Source of the DNA: Sphingomonadaceae bacterium 3R27C6 | GTDB lineage: Bacteria; Pseudomonadota; Alphaproteobacteria; Sphingomonadales; Sphingomonadaceae | Assembly (NCBI GenBank): GCA_005503215.1 | Contig: SCNS01000001.1 | Span: 428,745-492,744 of the forward strand | Direction of reading: 5' to 3' | Length of the DNA stretch: 64,000 nucleotides | Shown: positions 56,102-64,000 of the stretch, in pieces | How positions within the stretch are numbered: position 1 is the stretch's first letter | How the letters are laid out: every line of letters starts with the position of its first letter | The notes under the pieces: model-generated | What the model was told of the DNA's origin: nothing | Database searches by the model: none | The model's input: the letters and a program-made list of their open reading frames with translations, nothing else | Position numbers and translations under genes: made by a program

Positions 56102-57678
56102 CAGGCCTCCCCTTCCCCTTCAGGCAGTTCGAGGCGCGGGAAGATTGGCACGGGCTGGCCGACCGTGAAGCCGCTGGCGGCGAGCTTCGCCAGCCAACCG
56201 CTGTCCTCTACTGCGGCAAAGTCGCGCGCATCGGCGGCAACGCCCATCTGGTCGAGCAATTTGTCCGCCGCCGCCGGGACGACGGGCCTGATCGCGATCG
56301 CCAGCGTGCGCACCGCCTGGAACAAGGTCATCAGCACCGCGCGCATGCGTTCGGGATCGGTCTTGCGCAATGCCCAAGGCGCTTGCGTATCGACATATTG
56401 ATTGCAGGCGAAGACCGCGCGGATCCAGTCTTCGATGCCGATCGAGAAAGCGAGCTGTTCGAATTCGCGCGGCAGGCGGACGGACGCCATGTCGTCGAGA
56501 TCGGCGAGCAGGTCGATATCCTCCTGTGCGGGCACATAGTCAGCCGAAAGTTTGCTGTCCAAGTTCTTGAAAATCATAGACAAGCTGCGTTGGGCGAGGT
56601 TGCCGAAGCTGTTCGCGAGGTCGGCGTTGGCGGTGCGCACGATCGCCTCGGCCGAATAGGTGCCGTCCTGCCCGAAGCTGACTTCGCGGAGGAGATAATA
56701 GCGGAGCGCGTCGACTCCGAACTGATCGGCGAGCGCCATCGGGTCGACAACGTTGCCGAGCGACTTCGACATCTTCTCGCCGCGGTTGAGCAGGAAGCCG
56801 TGACCGAACACCTGCTTGGGCAGCGGCAGGTTCGCGCTCATCAGGAAGGCCGGCCAGTAAACGGCATGAAAACGCACGATATCCTTGCCGATCATATGGA
56901 TATTCGCCGGCCAGAATGTCCCGAAGTCGCTGTTCGGGTCGGGATAACCCAGCCCCGATAAATAGGTGGTGAGGGCATCGACCCACACATACATGACATG
57001 CCCCGGCGAGCCCGGCACCGGCACACCCCAGTCGAAGCTGGTGCGCGAGACGCTGAGATCCTTGAGCCCGCCCTCGACGAAGCGCAGCACCTCGTTACGG
57101 CGGCTTTCGGGCCGAATGAAATCGGGCTGATCGTTGTAGAGCGCGAGGAGTTTGTCCTGATACTCCGACAGCTTGAAGAACCAGCTTTCCTCGACGGTCC
57201 ATTCGACCGGGGTTCCCTGCGGCGAGAGGCGGGCGCCCCCCTCCCCGTGGGTCAGTTCGCTTTCGTCGTAAAAGGCTTCGTCGCGAACCGAATACCAGCC
57301 TTCATAGCGGTCGAGGTAGAGGTCGCCATTGGCTTCCATCGCCTTCCAGATCGCCTGTGACGCCGCGTGGTGCGCGGCATCCGACGTGCGCATGAAATTA
57401 TCATAACTTATATTCAGCCTGGCATACATCTCACGGAAATATCCCGACATTTCATTCGCGAGATCGATCGTCGCGCGCCCTTGGTCGCGCGCGGTCTGGA
57501 ACATCTTCAATCCATGTTCGTCGGTGCCGGTGATCAGCCGCACGTCGCGGCCGCGCGCGCGCTGGAAACGCGCCATGACGTCGGTCGCGATCGCTTCGTA
57601 AGCGTGGCCGATATGCGGACGGCCATTGGGGTAGCTGATCGCGGTGGTGATGTAGAAAGGTTCGGTGTTTTCGGACAT
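56101..57678 (-). CDS. metG: Methionyl-tRNA synthetase
   Basis: A class I aminoacyl-tRNA synthetase of 525 residues charging tRNA-Met. The HIGH motif appears as YPNGRPHIGHAYEA and the KMSKS motif as RGEKMSKSLGNVVDP. The insert without zinc knuckle and the anticodon-binding C-terminal helices fit the short MetG type lacking the C-terminal dimerisation domain. It lies downstream of holB with a 115-nt gap that holds an inverted repeat. Confidence 0.96.
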   Translation of the reverse strand: MSENTEPFYITTAISYPNGRPHIGHAYEAIATDVMARFQRARGRDVRLITGTDEHGLKMFQTARDQGRATIDLANEMSGYFREMYARLNISYDNFMRTSDAAHHAASQAIWKAMEANGDLYLDRYEGWYSVRDEAFYDESELTHGEGGARLSPQGTPVEWTVEESWFFKLSEYQDKLLALYNDQPDFIRPESRRNEVLRFVEGGLKDLSVSRTSFDWGVPVPGSPGHVMYVWVDALTTYLSGLGYPDPNSDFGTFWPANIHMIGKDIVRFHAVYWPAFLMSANLPLPKQVFGHGFLLNRGEKMSKSLGNVVDPMALADQFGVDALRYYLLREVSFGQDGTYSAEAIVRTANADLANSFGNLAQRSLSMIFKNLDSKLSADYVPAQEDIDLLADLDDMASVRLPREFEQLAFSIGIEDWIRAVFACNQYVDTQAPWALRKTDPERMRAVLMTLFQAVRTLAIAIRPVVPAAADKLLDQMGVAADARDFAAVEDSGWLAKLAASGFTVGQPVPIFPRLELPEGEGEA

Positions 57679-57718
57679 GCGCGCGCCTTAGCGGGTGTGG
57701 CGCAGAAGGGGAAGTATC

Positions 57719-57792
57719 CGTCGCCCCTGCGAAGGGCCGCTGGCAACCTTGCGCGATACCGAAAGCGGCCCCTGCCTTCGCAGGGGGCGACG
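57719..57792. repeat. Inverted repeat between holB and metG
   Basis: Left arm 57719-57741 and right arm 57764-57792 share CGTCGCCCCTGCGAAGG in inverted orientation with a few small indels, closing on AGCGG/CCGCT. There is no T tract. It resembles a dispersed palindromic element, different in sequence from the one at 37794. Confidence 0.6.
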
Positions 57793-57793
57793 G

Positions 57794-58765
57794 TCATTTC
57801 GTCCTCGGCGCCAATTCGGCGAGGCAATTGCCGATTTCGAAGCCGACCATCGCGCCGTCGTAAGAACCCCGGATCGCATCGCGGACGGTGCGCTGGACGC
57901 GGTCCCACTGCGCGAGGATCGGTGCGATCTCGGTTACCGGCCGTTCGCGCGCCAGGCGAGCAAGCAGCCCGGGAACAATGTCGATGACCAGTTCGAGCCG
58001 GGCGCGATTGCTGGTCCCGCCGACCTCGCGTGCGAGCGCCTCGCGCAGCCGGTTTTCCGGATCTCCACTCGTCGCAATGGCGAGAAGCTTCTTTTCCATC
58101 ACCGCGACATCGCTGTCGATCAGTGCGAGCGCCTTGCCCGGTACGCCGCCCGATGCGGCGACGATCGCGCGCACCTCGGCCATCTCCAGCATCGGGCGTA
58201 ACTCGTGCAGCCACGGTGTCATGACGTCACGTTCAACCGGTTGAAAACGCAACGTTCTGCATCGTGACCTGATTGTCGGGAGCAAGCGCCCCGGCGAATG
58301 GCTGACGAGCAGGAACAGCGTTTTTGCCGGCGGTTCTTCGAGCGTCTTGAGCAGCGCGTTGGCGCCATCAGTCTCCAGATCGTCCACCGCATCGACGATG
58401 ATCACGCGCCACTCGCCGAGCGACAACGAGAGGTGCAGGCGACGGATCATCTGCCGGACCTGCTCGATGGTGATGTTGCGGGCGAGTTCCTTGGCCTTGT
58501 CCTTCGGCTGGCGCGCGAGGCGGAGGATCTCGGGATGGTTTCCGGCATCGACCAGCCGGGCCGCGGCGTCGTCTCCGCGGTCGTCGAGCGTCACCGATTG
58601 CCCGTCACCGCCGCGACCATGGGTCACGAGAAAGCGCGCGACGCGTTCGGCAAATAGGCCCTTTCCCATTCCCTGCGGTCCCGCGAGGAGCCATGCGTGA
58701 TGGAGGCGACCGCCCTGCCATGCTTCGAGAAAGGCCTTTTCGGCGTCCTGATGGCCGATCATCAT
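57794..58765 (-). CDS. holB: DNA polymerase III delta' subunit
   Basis: The clamp-loader subunit delta' (323 residues) has the AAA+ fold: a P-loop-like WLLAGPQGMGKGLFAERVA, the VDAVDDL Walker B-like site, LLKTLEEPPAKTLFLLVSHSP and the sensor-1 region IRSRCRTLRF. The zinc-binding cysteine module of delta' is not obvious here. The start ATG 58765 overlaps the tmk stop (ATGA), which excludes the longer frame at 58840. Confidence 0.93.
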   Translation of the reverse strand: MMIGHQDAEKAFLEAWQGGRLHHAWLLAGPQGMGKGLFAERVARFLVTHGRGGDGQSVTLDDRGDDAAARLVDAGNHPEILRLARQPKDKAKELARNITIEQVRQMIRRLHLSLSLGEWRVIIVDAVDDLETDGANALLKTLEEPPAKTLFLLVSHSPGRLLPTIRSRCRTLRFQPVERDVMTPWLHELRPMLEMAEVRAIVAASGGVPGKALALIDSDVAVMEKKLLAIATSGDPENRLREALAREVGGTSNRARLELVIDIVPGLLARLARERPVTEIAPILAQWDRVQRTVRDAIRGSYDGAMVGFEIGNCLAELAPRTK

Positions 58766-59379
58766 AGCCATTCCGCGAGTTCGGCGAGGATCGCGGCGGT
58801 GACGTCCGATGCCGCCGCATCTGCATCGACGATCCGCCATCGCGCGGGTTCGGCTTTCGCCATCTCGACAAAGCGCGCCGCGAGCCGCGTCTGATAGTCG
58901 GCGGGCTTGTTACCCATGCGGTCGCTCCCGCCGCGTTCGGTCAACCGCCGTGCCGCCTCGTCGGCGCTGACGGTGAGCAAGAAGGTGCGGTCGGGCAGCA
59001 AGCCCATCGAACCGAATCCGTGCAGCGTCAGGAGGTCGGCGTCGGTGATTCCGCCACCGCCACCCTGATAGGCGCGGCTCGAATCGACGAAGCGGTCGCA
59101 GAGCACCCACGCGCCGCTTTCAAGCGCGGGACGGATCGTCCGCGCGACATGGTCGGCGCGCGCAGCGGCGAAGAGCAGGGCTTCGCTGCGCGCATCCCAG
59201 CGGTCGTCGCTTCCTTCCATCAGCAGTGCGCGGATCGCCTCCGCGCCCGCGCTGCCGCCGGGTTCGCGGGTCGCGACGGTTTCGATGTCGCGCGCCCCGA
59301 GGGCGGCCGCGAGCGCGCGAATCTGGGTGGATTTACCGACCCCTTCGCCGCCCTCGAGCGTGATGAACCGCCCAGTCAC
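58762..59379 (-). CDS. tmk: Thymidylate kinase
   Basis: Converts dTMP to dTDP. A protein of 205 residues with the P-loop ITLEGGEGVGKSTQI, the DR-type motif LCDRFVDSSRAYQGGG and a LID region RRLTERGGSDRMG. The start is GTG at 59379 overlapping the upstream D,D-carboxypeptidase stop (GTGA); the longer frame at 59421 is antisense-free but lacks family support. The tmk-holB pair is conserved in most bacteria. Confidence 0.95.
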   Translation of the reverse strand: MTGRFITLEGGEGVGKSTQIRALAAALGARDIETVATREPGGSAGAEAIRALLMEGSDDRWDARSEALLFAAARADHVARTIRPALESGAWVLCDRFVDSSRAYQGGGGGITDADLLTLHGFGSMGLLPDRTFLLTVSADEAARRLTERGGSDRMGNKPADYQTRLAARFVEMAKAEPARWRIVDADAAASDVTAAILAELAEWL

Positions 59380-60599
59380 AGCCCGGTCAGCCGGTAAAAC
59401 CCTGTTCGTGCGCGCGCCCACACGCCGCCCTCGGCGACATCGGTGGCGGCGATTAGCGGCGTCGTTTGCGGCGGCAGGCCGTCGGGCGTGACGACGAGGT
59501 CGGCGACCGGCGTCCCGCGAATGAGCGGCGCGGCAATGGGGGCTCGTGTGCGCATCACCGCGCGATAGCTGCCCTCATAGCCCTTGGGAACCGTCATCCG
59601 CACCGCGATCCCGGCCTGGGTGGCGACCGCGGGAATCGCTCCCTTTCGGACATCGATCCGGCCGAGGCTGGCGCCCGCCGGGACAAGTTCCCGCCCCTCC
59701 CATTCGTCGAAGCCCCATTTCATCAGCCGTTCGGCCTCGTCGCGCCGTGCTTTTTCGCTGCTCATGCCGGCAACGACCATGATCAGGCGACGACCGTTCC
59801 GCTTCGCCGAGCCGAGGAAGCAATAGCCGGCTTCGGCGGTGTGGCCAGTTTTCAGGCCGTCCGCCCCCTCGAAACGCCCGAGAATTGGGTTGCGGTTGGG
59901 CTGGATGATCGGCTTGCCCTCGGGCGACTTGCCGTGTTGGAGCTTCGGCAGCGAGAAATATCGACTATAGCCATCCGGATGGTCGCGGATCAGCCGGTCG
60001 GCAAGCGTGATGAGATCAGCCGCGCTGACTTTGGTTACGCCGCCGTCGGGCCAGCCGCTCGGCGTTCCGAAGCGACTCGATGCCATCCCAATTTTGGCCG
60101 CTACGACGTTCATTCTTTTGACGAATGCATCCTCGCTTCCGTCGATGCCGACCGCAAGGACCGCGGCGGCGTCATTGCCCGAGACGGTGATCAATCCCTT
60201 GAGCAATTCGTCGACCGAGACTTTTTCGTTCGGGCGCAGGAACATCGTCGACCCGCCGGTGCTGCCGTTCCACTTCTTCCACGTCGCCTCGCCGACGGTG
60301 AATTGCTTGTCGCGCGCGAGTTCGCCCTTTTTGATCAGGTCGAGCACGACATAGGCGGTCATCACCTTCGCCATCGACGCCGGGGCAAAGCGCTTGTCGG
60401 CGCCGCGCGAAAAGAGGATCGCGCCCGAATCGAGATCCTTGAGCATCACGATCGGCGCCTGCGTGACATAGAGCGGGCGGCTGACCGGCGCGCTTTTGGG
60501 GCGGGTATCGCCCGCCGATGCTGCGGGAAAAGCCAGCGTCAGCGCGAGCGCGGTCAGGCCCGTCGCCGTGCCCTTTACGATAATGCCTGGCCTCCCCAC
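59376..60599 (-). CDS. D-alanyl-D-alanine carboxypeptidase (peptidase S11, PBP5/6 type)
   Basis: A periplasmic enzyme of 407 residues that trims the terminal D-Ala from peptidoglycan stem peptides. The signal peptide is at residues 1-29 (GLTALALTLAFPAASA). Active-site motifs are SMAK (in FAPASMAKVMTAYVV), SGN (in TVSGNDAAAVLA) and KTG (in ADGLKTGHTAEAGYC). The PBP5-type C-terminal beta domain follows. The start is GTG at 60599, 11 nt after the rlpA stop; no ATG fits. It lies between rlpA and tmk, linking cell-wall and nucleotide genes. Confidence 0.94.
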   Translation of the reverse strand: MGRPGIIVKGTATGLTALALTLAFPAASAGDTRPKSAPVSRPLYVTQAPIVMLKDLDSGAILFSRGADKRFAPASMAKVMTAYVVLDLIKKGELARDKQFTVGEATWKKWNGSTGGSTMFLRPNEKVSVDELLKGLITVSGNDAAAVLAVGIDGSEDAFVKRMNVVAAKIGMASSRFGTPSGWPDGGVTKVSAADLITLADRLIRDHPDGYSRYFSLPKLQHGKSPEGKPIIQPNRNPILGRFEGADGLKTGHTAEAGYCFLGSAKRNGRRLIMVVAGMSSEKARRDEAERLMKWGFDEWEGRELVPAGASLGRIDVRKGAIPAVATQAGIAVRMTVPKGYEGSYRAVMRTRAPIAAPLIRGTPVADLVVTPDGLPPQTTPLIAATDVAEGGVWARARTGFYRLTGL

Positions 60600-60610
60600 G
60601 CGCAGGCTCG

Positions 60611-61603
60611 TCAGCGGTCGCGCTGGACCACCGCGTCGCGGAAGCCTTTGGCTTTGACTTTGCCGAGGGCGCCTCGCGCTTCGGCGTCGCTTGCGAAGGG
60701 GCCGACGCGCACGCGCCACAGATTGCCTGCCTTGGTGACATGGCCGCCGACCGACTTGGCGGCCGCATTGGCACGGGTCTCGCTGCTGAACGCTCCGACC
60801 TGGATGGCGTATTTTCCCGCGACCGCGGCAGCGGGCTTGGCGGCCGTTGCCGTCGGCGCGGGCTTGGGTGCGGGTTTTGTCGTCCCCGGACCTTCGACGA
60901 CGAAGCGGTCGTCACCGGGCTTGGCCTTGCCCGATGCTATCGGCGCGGCGGGCTGAGCGGCGACCGGCGTAGCCGCAGCGACCGCGGTCTTGGGCACCGG
61001 CAGCGCCTTGGCCTTGCTGCGCAGGATCGCCAGCAGCGATTCGGGCGTCGCAATGCGTTCGGGAACGGGCTTGCCGGAACGAAGCTGCGCGCGTTCGGCC
61101 GCGGGCGGATTGGTGCGGCGGACGCGGACCGCGGCGACGCCGTCAGTAAGGCCCAATTGTTCGGCGGCGCCGCGCGACAGGTCGATCAGCCGGTCGCCGA
61201 CCATCGGGCCGCGGTCGTTGACGCGCACTAGGATCGTCCGCCCGGTATCGAGCGCGGTGACCTCGACGTAGCTCGGCAGCGGCAGCGTCTTGTGCGCTGC
61301 CGATATGCCCGCGGGATCGAACGTCTCGCCATTCGCGGTGGGTTGCCCGGCGAGTTCCTCGCCATACCAGCTGGCATAGCCGACATCGTCATAGTCGGGG
61401 ATATCGGCGGGCGTATAGGTCACGCCGCCGACCGAATAGGGATCGCCGACCTTGACCGGCACATCTGCCACACCCGCGACCGAAGATGCTGGCGTCGGGC
61501 TTGCCGTCGGCCCACCTTGGCGCTTTCCATCCACACTGCCACAGCCGGCGAGCATCAGCATCGCTCCGGCCATCAGGCCCCCGCCCCTAACGATCGATTT
61601 CAT
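60611..61603 (-). CDS. rlpA: RlpA-family septal ring lytic transglycosylase with SPOR domain
   Basis: A lipoprotein of 330 residues. The lipobox LAGC is at the end of GAMLMLAGCGS, the double-psi beta-barrel (residues about 75-180) has the RlpA signature YASWYGEELAGQPTANGE with the Glu and the AAHKTLP His used for catalysis in Pseudomonas RlpA, and a SPOR domain ends the protein (YAIQVGAFSSETRANAAA). It cleaves glycan strands lacking stem peptides at the septum. The start ATG 61603 overlaps the upstream transglycosylase by 17 nt. Confidence 0.93.
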   Translation of the reverse strand: MKSIVRGGGLMAGAMLMLAGCGSVDGKRQGGPTASPTPASSVAGVADVPVKVGDPYSVGGVTYTPADIPDYDDVGYASWYGEELAGQPTANGETFDPAGISAAHKTLPLPSYVEVTALDTGRTILVRVNDRGPMVGDRLIDLSRGAAEQLGLTDGVAAVRVRRTNPPAAERAQLRSGKPVPERIATPESLLAILRSKAKALPVPKTAVAAATPVAAQPAAPIASGKAKPGDDRFVVEGPGTTKPAPKPAPTATAAKPAAAVAGKYAIQVGAFSSETRANAAAKSVGGHVTKAGNLWRVRVGPFASDAEARGALGKVKAKGFRDAVVQRDR

Positions 61604-62651
61604 CCGCCAGCAACCCCACAGACAGTGCGTAAAAGTTGGAACAATTATAGTCCAATATCGCACGATAGTTACCGGTCAGCAAATAAGCCGTTCGACCGGG
61701 GCCATCGGGTTCGAGAAGCGTCGCCTGCACATTGCCATCGGGCCAGCGGCCGCCGAGCGGCGCGATGCCGTCGGCGCGCCATTCGGCCATCGAGCGCCAG
61801 CGACTGTGGCGATCGAAAACGCGCGGGCAACGCGTGGGGCTGAGGCGATTGGCGACCGCGCCGCGGTTGAAGCTTGCGGGAACGGTCACCGCGACGCCCC
61901 ATGGCTGCCCTGCCCGCCACCCGGCGCGGCGAAGGTACGAGCCGATCGATTCGATCGCATCGGCCTCGCTCGACCAGATGCGCGCGACGCCGTCGCCGTC
62001 GCCATCTTCTGCAACCTGCAGATAGACCGACGGCAGGAATTGCGGATAACCGAAGGCCCCGGCCCAGCTTCCCTTGAGCGCGCTGCGCGGTACGCCGCGT
62101 TCGACCATCACCATCGTCGCGATCAGTTCGGGTTCGAACAGGCTGCGGCGGCGCCCTTCATAGGCGAGCGTCGCGAGCGCTTCGGGCAGGTCGAAATTGC
62201 CGGTGACCTGGCCATAGGCGGTTTCATGGCCGTAGATCGCGATCATGATGCTCGTCGGAACGCCCGTGCGCGCTTCGATACGCGACAGGAGCGGGAGCAG
62301 CCGGTCGTGGACGCGGCGGCCGCCGCCGATGCGCGCCGCATCGACATGTTTCGCCCTGTATGGCGCGAACGACGGGATCGGCGTGTTGGGGCTCGGCGGG
62401 CTGCCGAGGTTGTCGCGATCGAGCGCGACGACGCGCGGGTTATAGCTCAGCCCTGCGGTCACCCGGTCGAAGGTCGTGCGCGACACGCCCCGCGCCTGCG
62501 CCTTCGGCCATAACGACTGGACATAGGTGTCGAAGCCCGACTCGCTACTCTGTGCATGGAGCGGCGCCGACGCGGTGAGCATCCATGCCGACAGAAACGC
62601 CGTGACGAATTTGAAAAGGCGTCCGATTCTGAAACCTATAGCGTGCATCAT
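61587..62651 (-). CDS. Lytic murein transglycosylase (MltB/SltB family), exported
   Basis: An enzyme of 354 residues with a signal peptide (FVTAFLSAWMLTASAPLHAQ). The transglycosylase domain has the ES/ET active-site region IAIYGHETAYGQVTGNFD (catalytic Glu), LIATMVMVERGVPRSALKGSWAGAFGYPQF and WRAGQPWG; this is the membrane-bound lytic transglycosylase B type (SLT domain 2). It cuts peptidoglycan glycan strands. The start was chosen at MMHAIGF after GGTGGGG; the frame at 62714 lacks support. It heads the series that continues into rlpA. Confidence 0.93.
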   Translation of the reverse strand: MMHAIGFRIGRLFKFVTAFLSAWMLTASAPLHAQSSESGFDTYVQSLWPKAQARGVSRTTFDRVTAGLSYNPRVVALDRDNLGSPPSPNTPIPSFAPYRAKHVDAARIGGGRRVHDRLLPLLSRIEARTGVPTSIMIAIYGHETAYGQVTGNFDLPEALATLAYEGRRRSLFEPELIATMVMVERGVPRSALKGSWAGAFGYPQFLPSVYLQVAEDGDGDGVARIWSSEADAIESIGSYLRRAGWRAGQPWGVAVTVPASFNRGAVANRLSPTRCPRVFDRHSRWRSMAEWRADGIAPLGGRWPDGNVQATLLEPDGPGRTAYLLTGNYRAILDYNCSNFYALSVGLLADEIDR

Positions 62652-62756
62652 GTCCCCACCATAAGACGTGTCTCGCACAGATGCGAGCGGCTTGACTAGG
62701 TTGTCGCGAGACAAAGCGAGTCATTCGCGGGGCGGGCCGAACGGGCAAGGTTTCGC

Positions 62757-62784
62757 TTGCCGCAAGGGCATCACGCGCTATGGC
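62757..62784 (+). promoter_or_regulatory. Candidate promoter of tRNA-Ser
   Basis: TTGCCG (62757-62762) and TATGGC (62779-62784) are 16 nt apart, with the tRNA beginning 11 nt after the second element. Confidence 0.35.
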
Positions 62785-62794
62785 GGCGCCGTGC

Positions 62795-62884
62795 GGACAG
62801 GTGGCCGAGTGGTTTAAGGCAGCGGTCTTGAAAACCGCCGTGGGTGCAAGCTCACCGTGGGTTCGAATCCCACCCTGTCCGCCA
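62795..62884 (+). tRNA. tRNA-Ser(UGA)
   Basis: A 90-nt type II tRNA with encoded CCA. The acceptor is GGACAGG/CCTGTCC with discriminator G, the anticodon loop CTTGAAA gives TGA, a long variable arm (GTGGGTGCAAGCTCAC) follows, and the T arm is GTGGG-TTCGAAT-CCCAC. Confidence 0.95.
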
Positions 62885-62888
62885 ACCA

Positions 62889-63980
62889 TCAGGCGAAATG
62901 CAGTCGCCGATACTTCCCGCGGAAATAGAGCAGTGGATCGCGGTGCGGTTCGAACTGCGCGCGCACGACCCGGCCGACGAGAATGAAATGATCGCCCGCC
63001 TCGTGCAGCGATTCGTGCTGGCATTCGAACGAGACGAGCGAACTGCCGAGCAGCGGCACGCCGGTCTGGCCGGGCGCCCACGGCTGGTTGGCGAAGCGGT
63101 CCTCGCCTTTCGCGGCGAAGCGGTTCGAGGTTGGCTGTTGGCCGATCTGCAGCACGTTCACGCCGAAATGTTCGGCCTCGCGGAGCGCGGGCGCGGTTCC
63201 CGCCGTGTTGGCAATGCACACGAGCAAGAGCGGCGGGTCGAGCGAGACCGAGGTGAAGCTGTTCGCGGTGAGGCCGACCGGCGTGCCCGCGGCGTCGAGC
63301 GCGGTGACGATCGTGATGCCGGTAGCGAAGCAGCCCATCGCGTCGCGCAGCGTGCGCGGGTCGGAACCCGCCTTGAATTCCGTCGCCTCGCGCGGCTGGC
63401 GGCGTTCGAGGAATTCGAGCAGCTGGCCGAGTAGCGCTTCCTTGCGGTCGGACGCGAGTTCGAGGTCACATTCGTTGATGTCGACGCTCTCGCCCATGGG
63501 TAGCGCGGTGTTGAACGTGTCGCTGACCGCGCTGCCCTGCGCGGGAGAAAAACCGCCGCGGACGACGAGCGCCGGGACCGCCAGCCGCGCGGGCACGTCG
63601 TTTGCGTTTGCGTCCTCGTCGACCGGCATGTCCACCAGCACCAACCCGGCAGCGAGGAGGGCACCATCGAGCGCCAGCGCGCGCGTCGCGATCCATCCGC
63701 CGCGCCCGGCGGTCACGACGACAGGACGTGAACCCATTTGCGCGAGCACCGCACGCAGATCCTCGATATGCGGCGCCAGTCCGTCCGCTTCGCTCGTTTC
63801 GCGCAGGTCGAGATTGACGACGCGGCGCCCCGAAAGCACCAGCGCGTCGGCGACGCCGCGCCACGCGGCGCGGCCCTGTCCCATGTCGGGAATGAGCAGC
63901 ACGGCGGGATCGTTTTCGTCGCCCAGCATATCGGCCGACAGAGGGACGCCGCCGAAACCCTTATATTCGATGAGACTCAA
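62889..63980 (-). CDS. Alpha/beta-hydrolase-like / flavin reductase fusion protein
   Basis: A protein of 363 residues starting at TTG. Residues about 1-195 look like an alpha/beta-hydrolase (LLIPDMGQGRAAWRGVADAL, VVVTAGRGGWIATRALALDG), but the nucleophile elbow reads AGRGG in place of GxSxG, so the catalytic Ser is missing. Residues about 205-363 are a flavin reductase domain (RDAMGCFATGITIVTA, GLTANSFTSVSLDPPLLLVC, and the terminal YFRGKYRRL). The second half would reduce FMN for a two-component oxygenase. GGGGGA precedes the TTG start. Two domains in one chain were seen directly; the role of the first is unknown. Confidence 0.85.
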   Translation of the reverse strand: MSLIEYKGFGGVPLSADMLGDENDPAVLLIPDMGQGRAAWRGVADALVLSGRRVVNLDLRETSEADGLAPHIEDLRAVLAQMGSRPVVVTAGRGGWIATRALALDGALLAAGLVLVDMPVDEDANANDVPARLAVPALVVRGGFSPAQGSAVSDTFNTALPMGESVDINECDLELASDRKEALLGQLLEFLERRQPREATEFKAGSDPRTLRDAMGCFATGITIVTALDAAGTPVGLTANSFTSVSLDPPLLLVCIANTAGTAPALREAEHFGVNVLQIGQQPTSNRFAAKGEDRFANQPWAPGQTGVPLLGSSLVSFECQHESLHEAGDHFILVGRVVRAQFEPHRDPLLYFRGKYRRLHFA

Positions 63981-64000
63981 AAATCCCCCTTGCCGCGCCG

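Overview
The window is chromosomal DNA from an alphaproteobacterium, most likely a sphingomonad close to Sphingopyxis. The evidence is the high GC content, the gene order nuoL-nuoM-nuoN-birA-coaX-rnj-DUF1467, the block lipA / COQ10-like / cinA-ispDF / dusB-ntrBC-ntrYX-hfq-hflX, an Hfq with two fused Sm domains, and a carboxypeptidase S11-tmk-holB-metG-tatD series. I saw no phage, insertion sequence, CRISPR array or plasmid function. The genus is an inference from gene content, not from a database search.

Layout. Positions 1-7026 (+) hold the end of the complex I operon, running by stop/start overlaps into biotin ligase, type III pantothenate kinase and RNase J. A short stretch at 7010-7420 (-) carries an SCO4402-like orphan. 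Positions 7424-10149 hold a divergent pair: a large membrane-anchored coiled-coil protein and an HPt-like protein without its histidine. Next come a secreted TPR protein, an Lrp-type regulator, a histidine-kinase-like protein with an eroded ATPase domain, a WalW-like polysaccharide deacetylase, tRNA-Ile(CAU), an M20 peptidase and a TPR-sulfotransferase. Positions 18799-32895 are one gene, a giant autotransporter of about 4,700 residues built from repeated modules. Then follow tRNA-Pro, a VOC protein, an Ala-rich lipoprotein, an M28 peptidase, EttA, a thioesterase, a DUF899 protein, a DUF2846-like membrane protein and carbonic anhydrase.

Positions 39996-54310 hold lipA, a COQ10-like gene, a metA-family gene with a structured leader RNA, cinA/ispDF on the opposite strand, and dusB-ntrB-ntrC-ntrY-ntrX-hfq-hflX (nitrogen/redox two-component control plus post-transcriptional regulation), with mazG convergent. 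Positions 54374-62651 (-) form a near-continuous gene series: a lytic transglycosylase, RlpA, a D,D-carboxypeptidase, thymidylate kinase, DNA polymerase III delta', metG, tatD, an MBL hydrolase, a 58-residue membrane protein and mazG. The window ends with tRNA-Ser and a hydrolase/flavin-reductase fusion.

The most interesting items are the leader RNA in front of metA (a hand-folded four-way junction with an S-box-like joining sequence, starting where a promoter would start transcription), the repeat architecture of the giant autotransporter, two genes that seem to start at CTG inside a CTGA overlap, and several signalling or enzyme domains that have lost catalytic residues.
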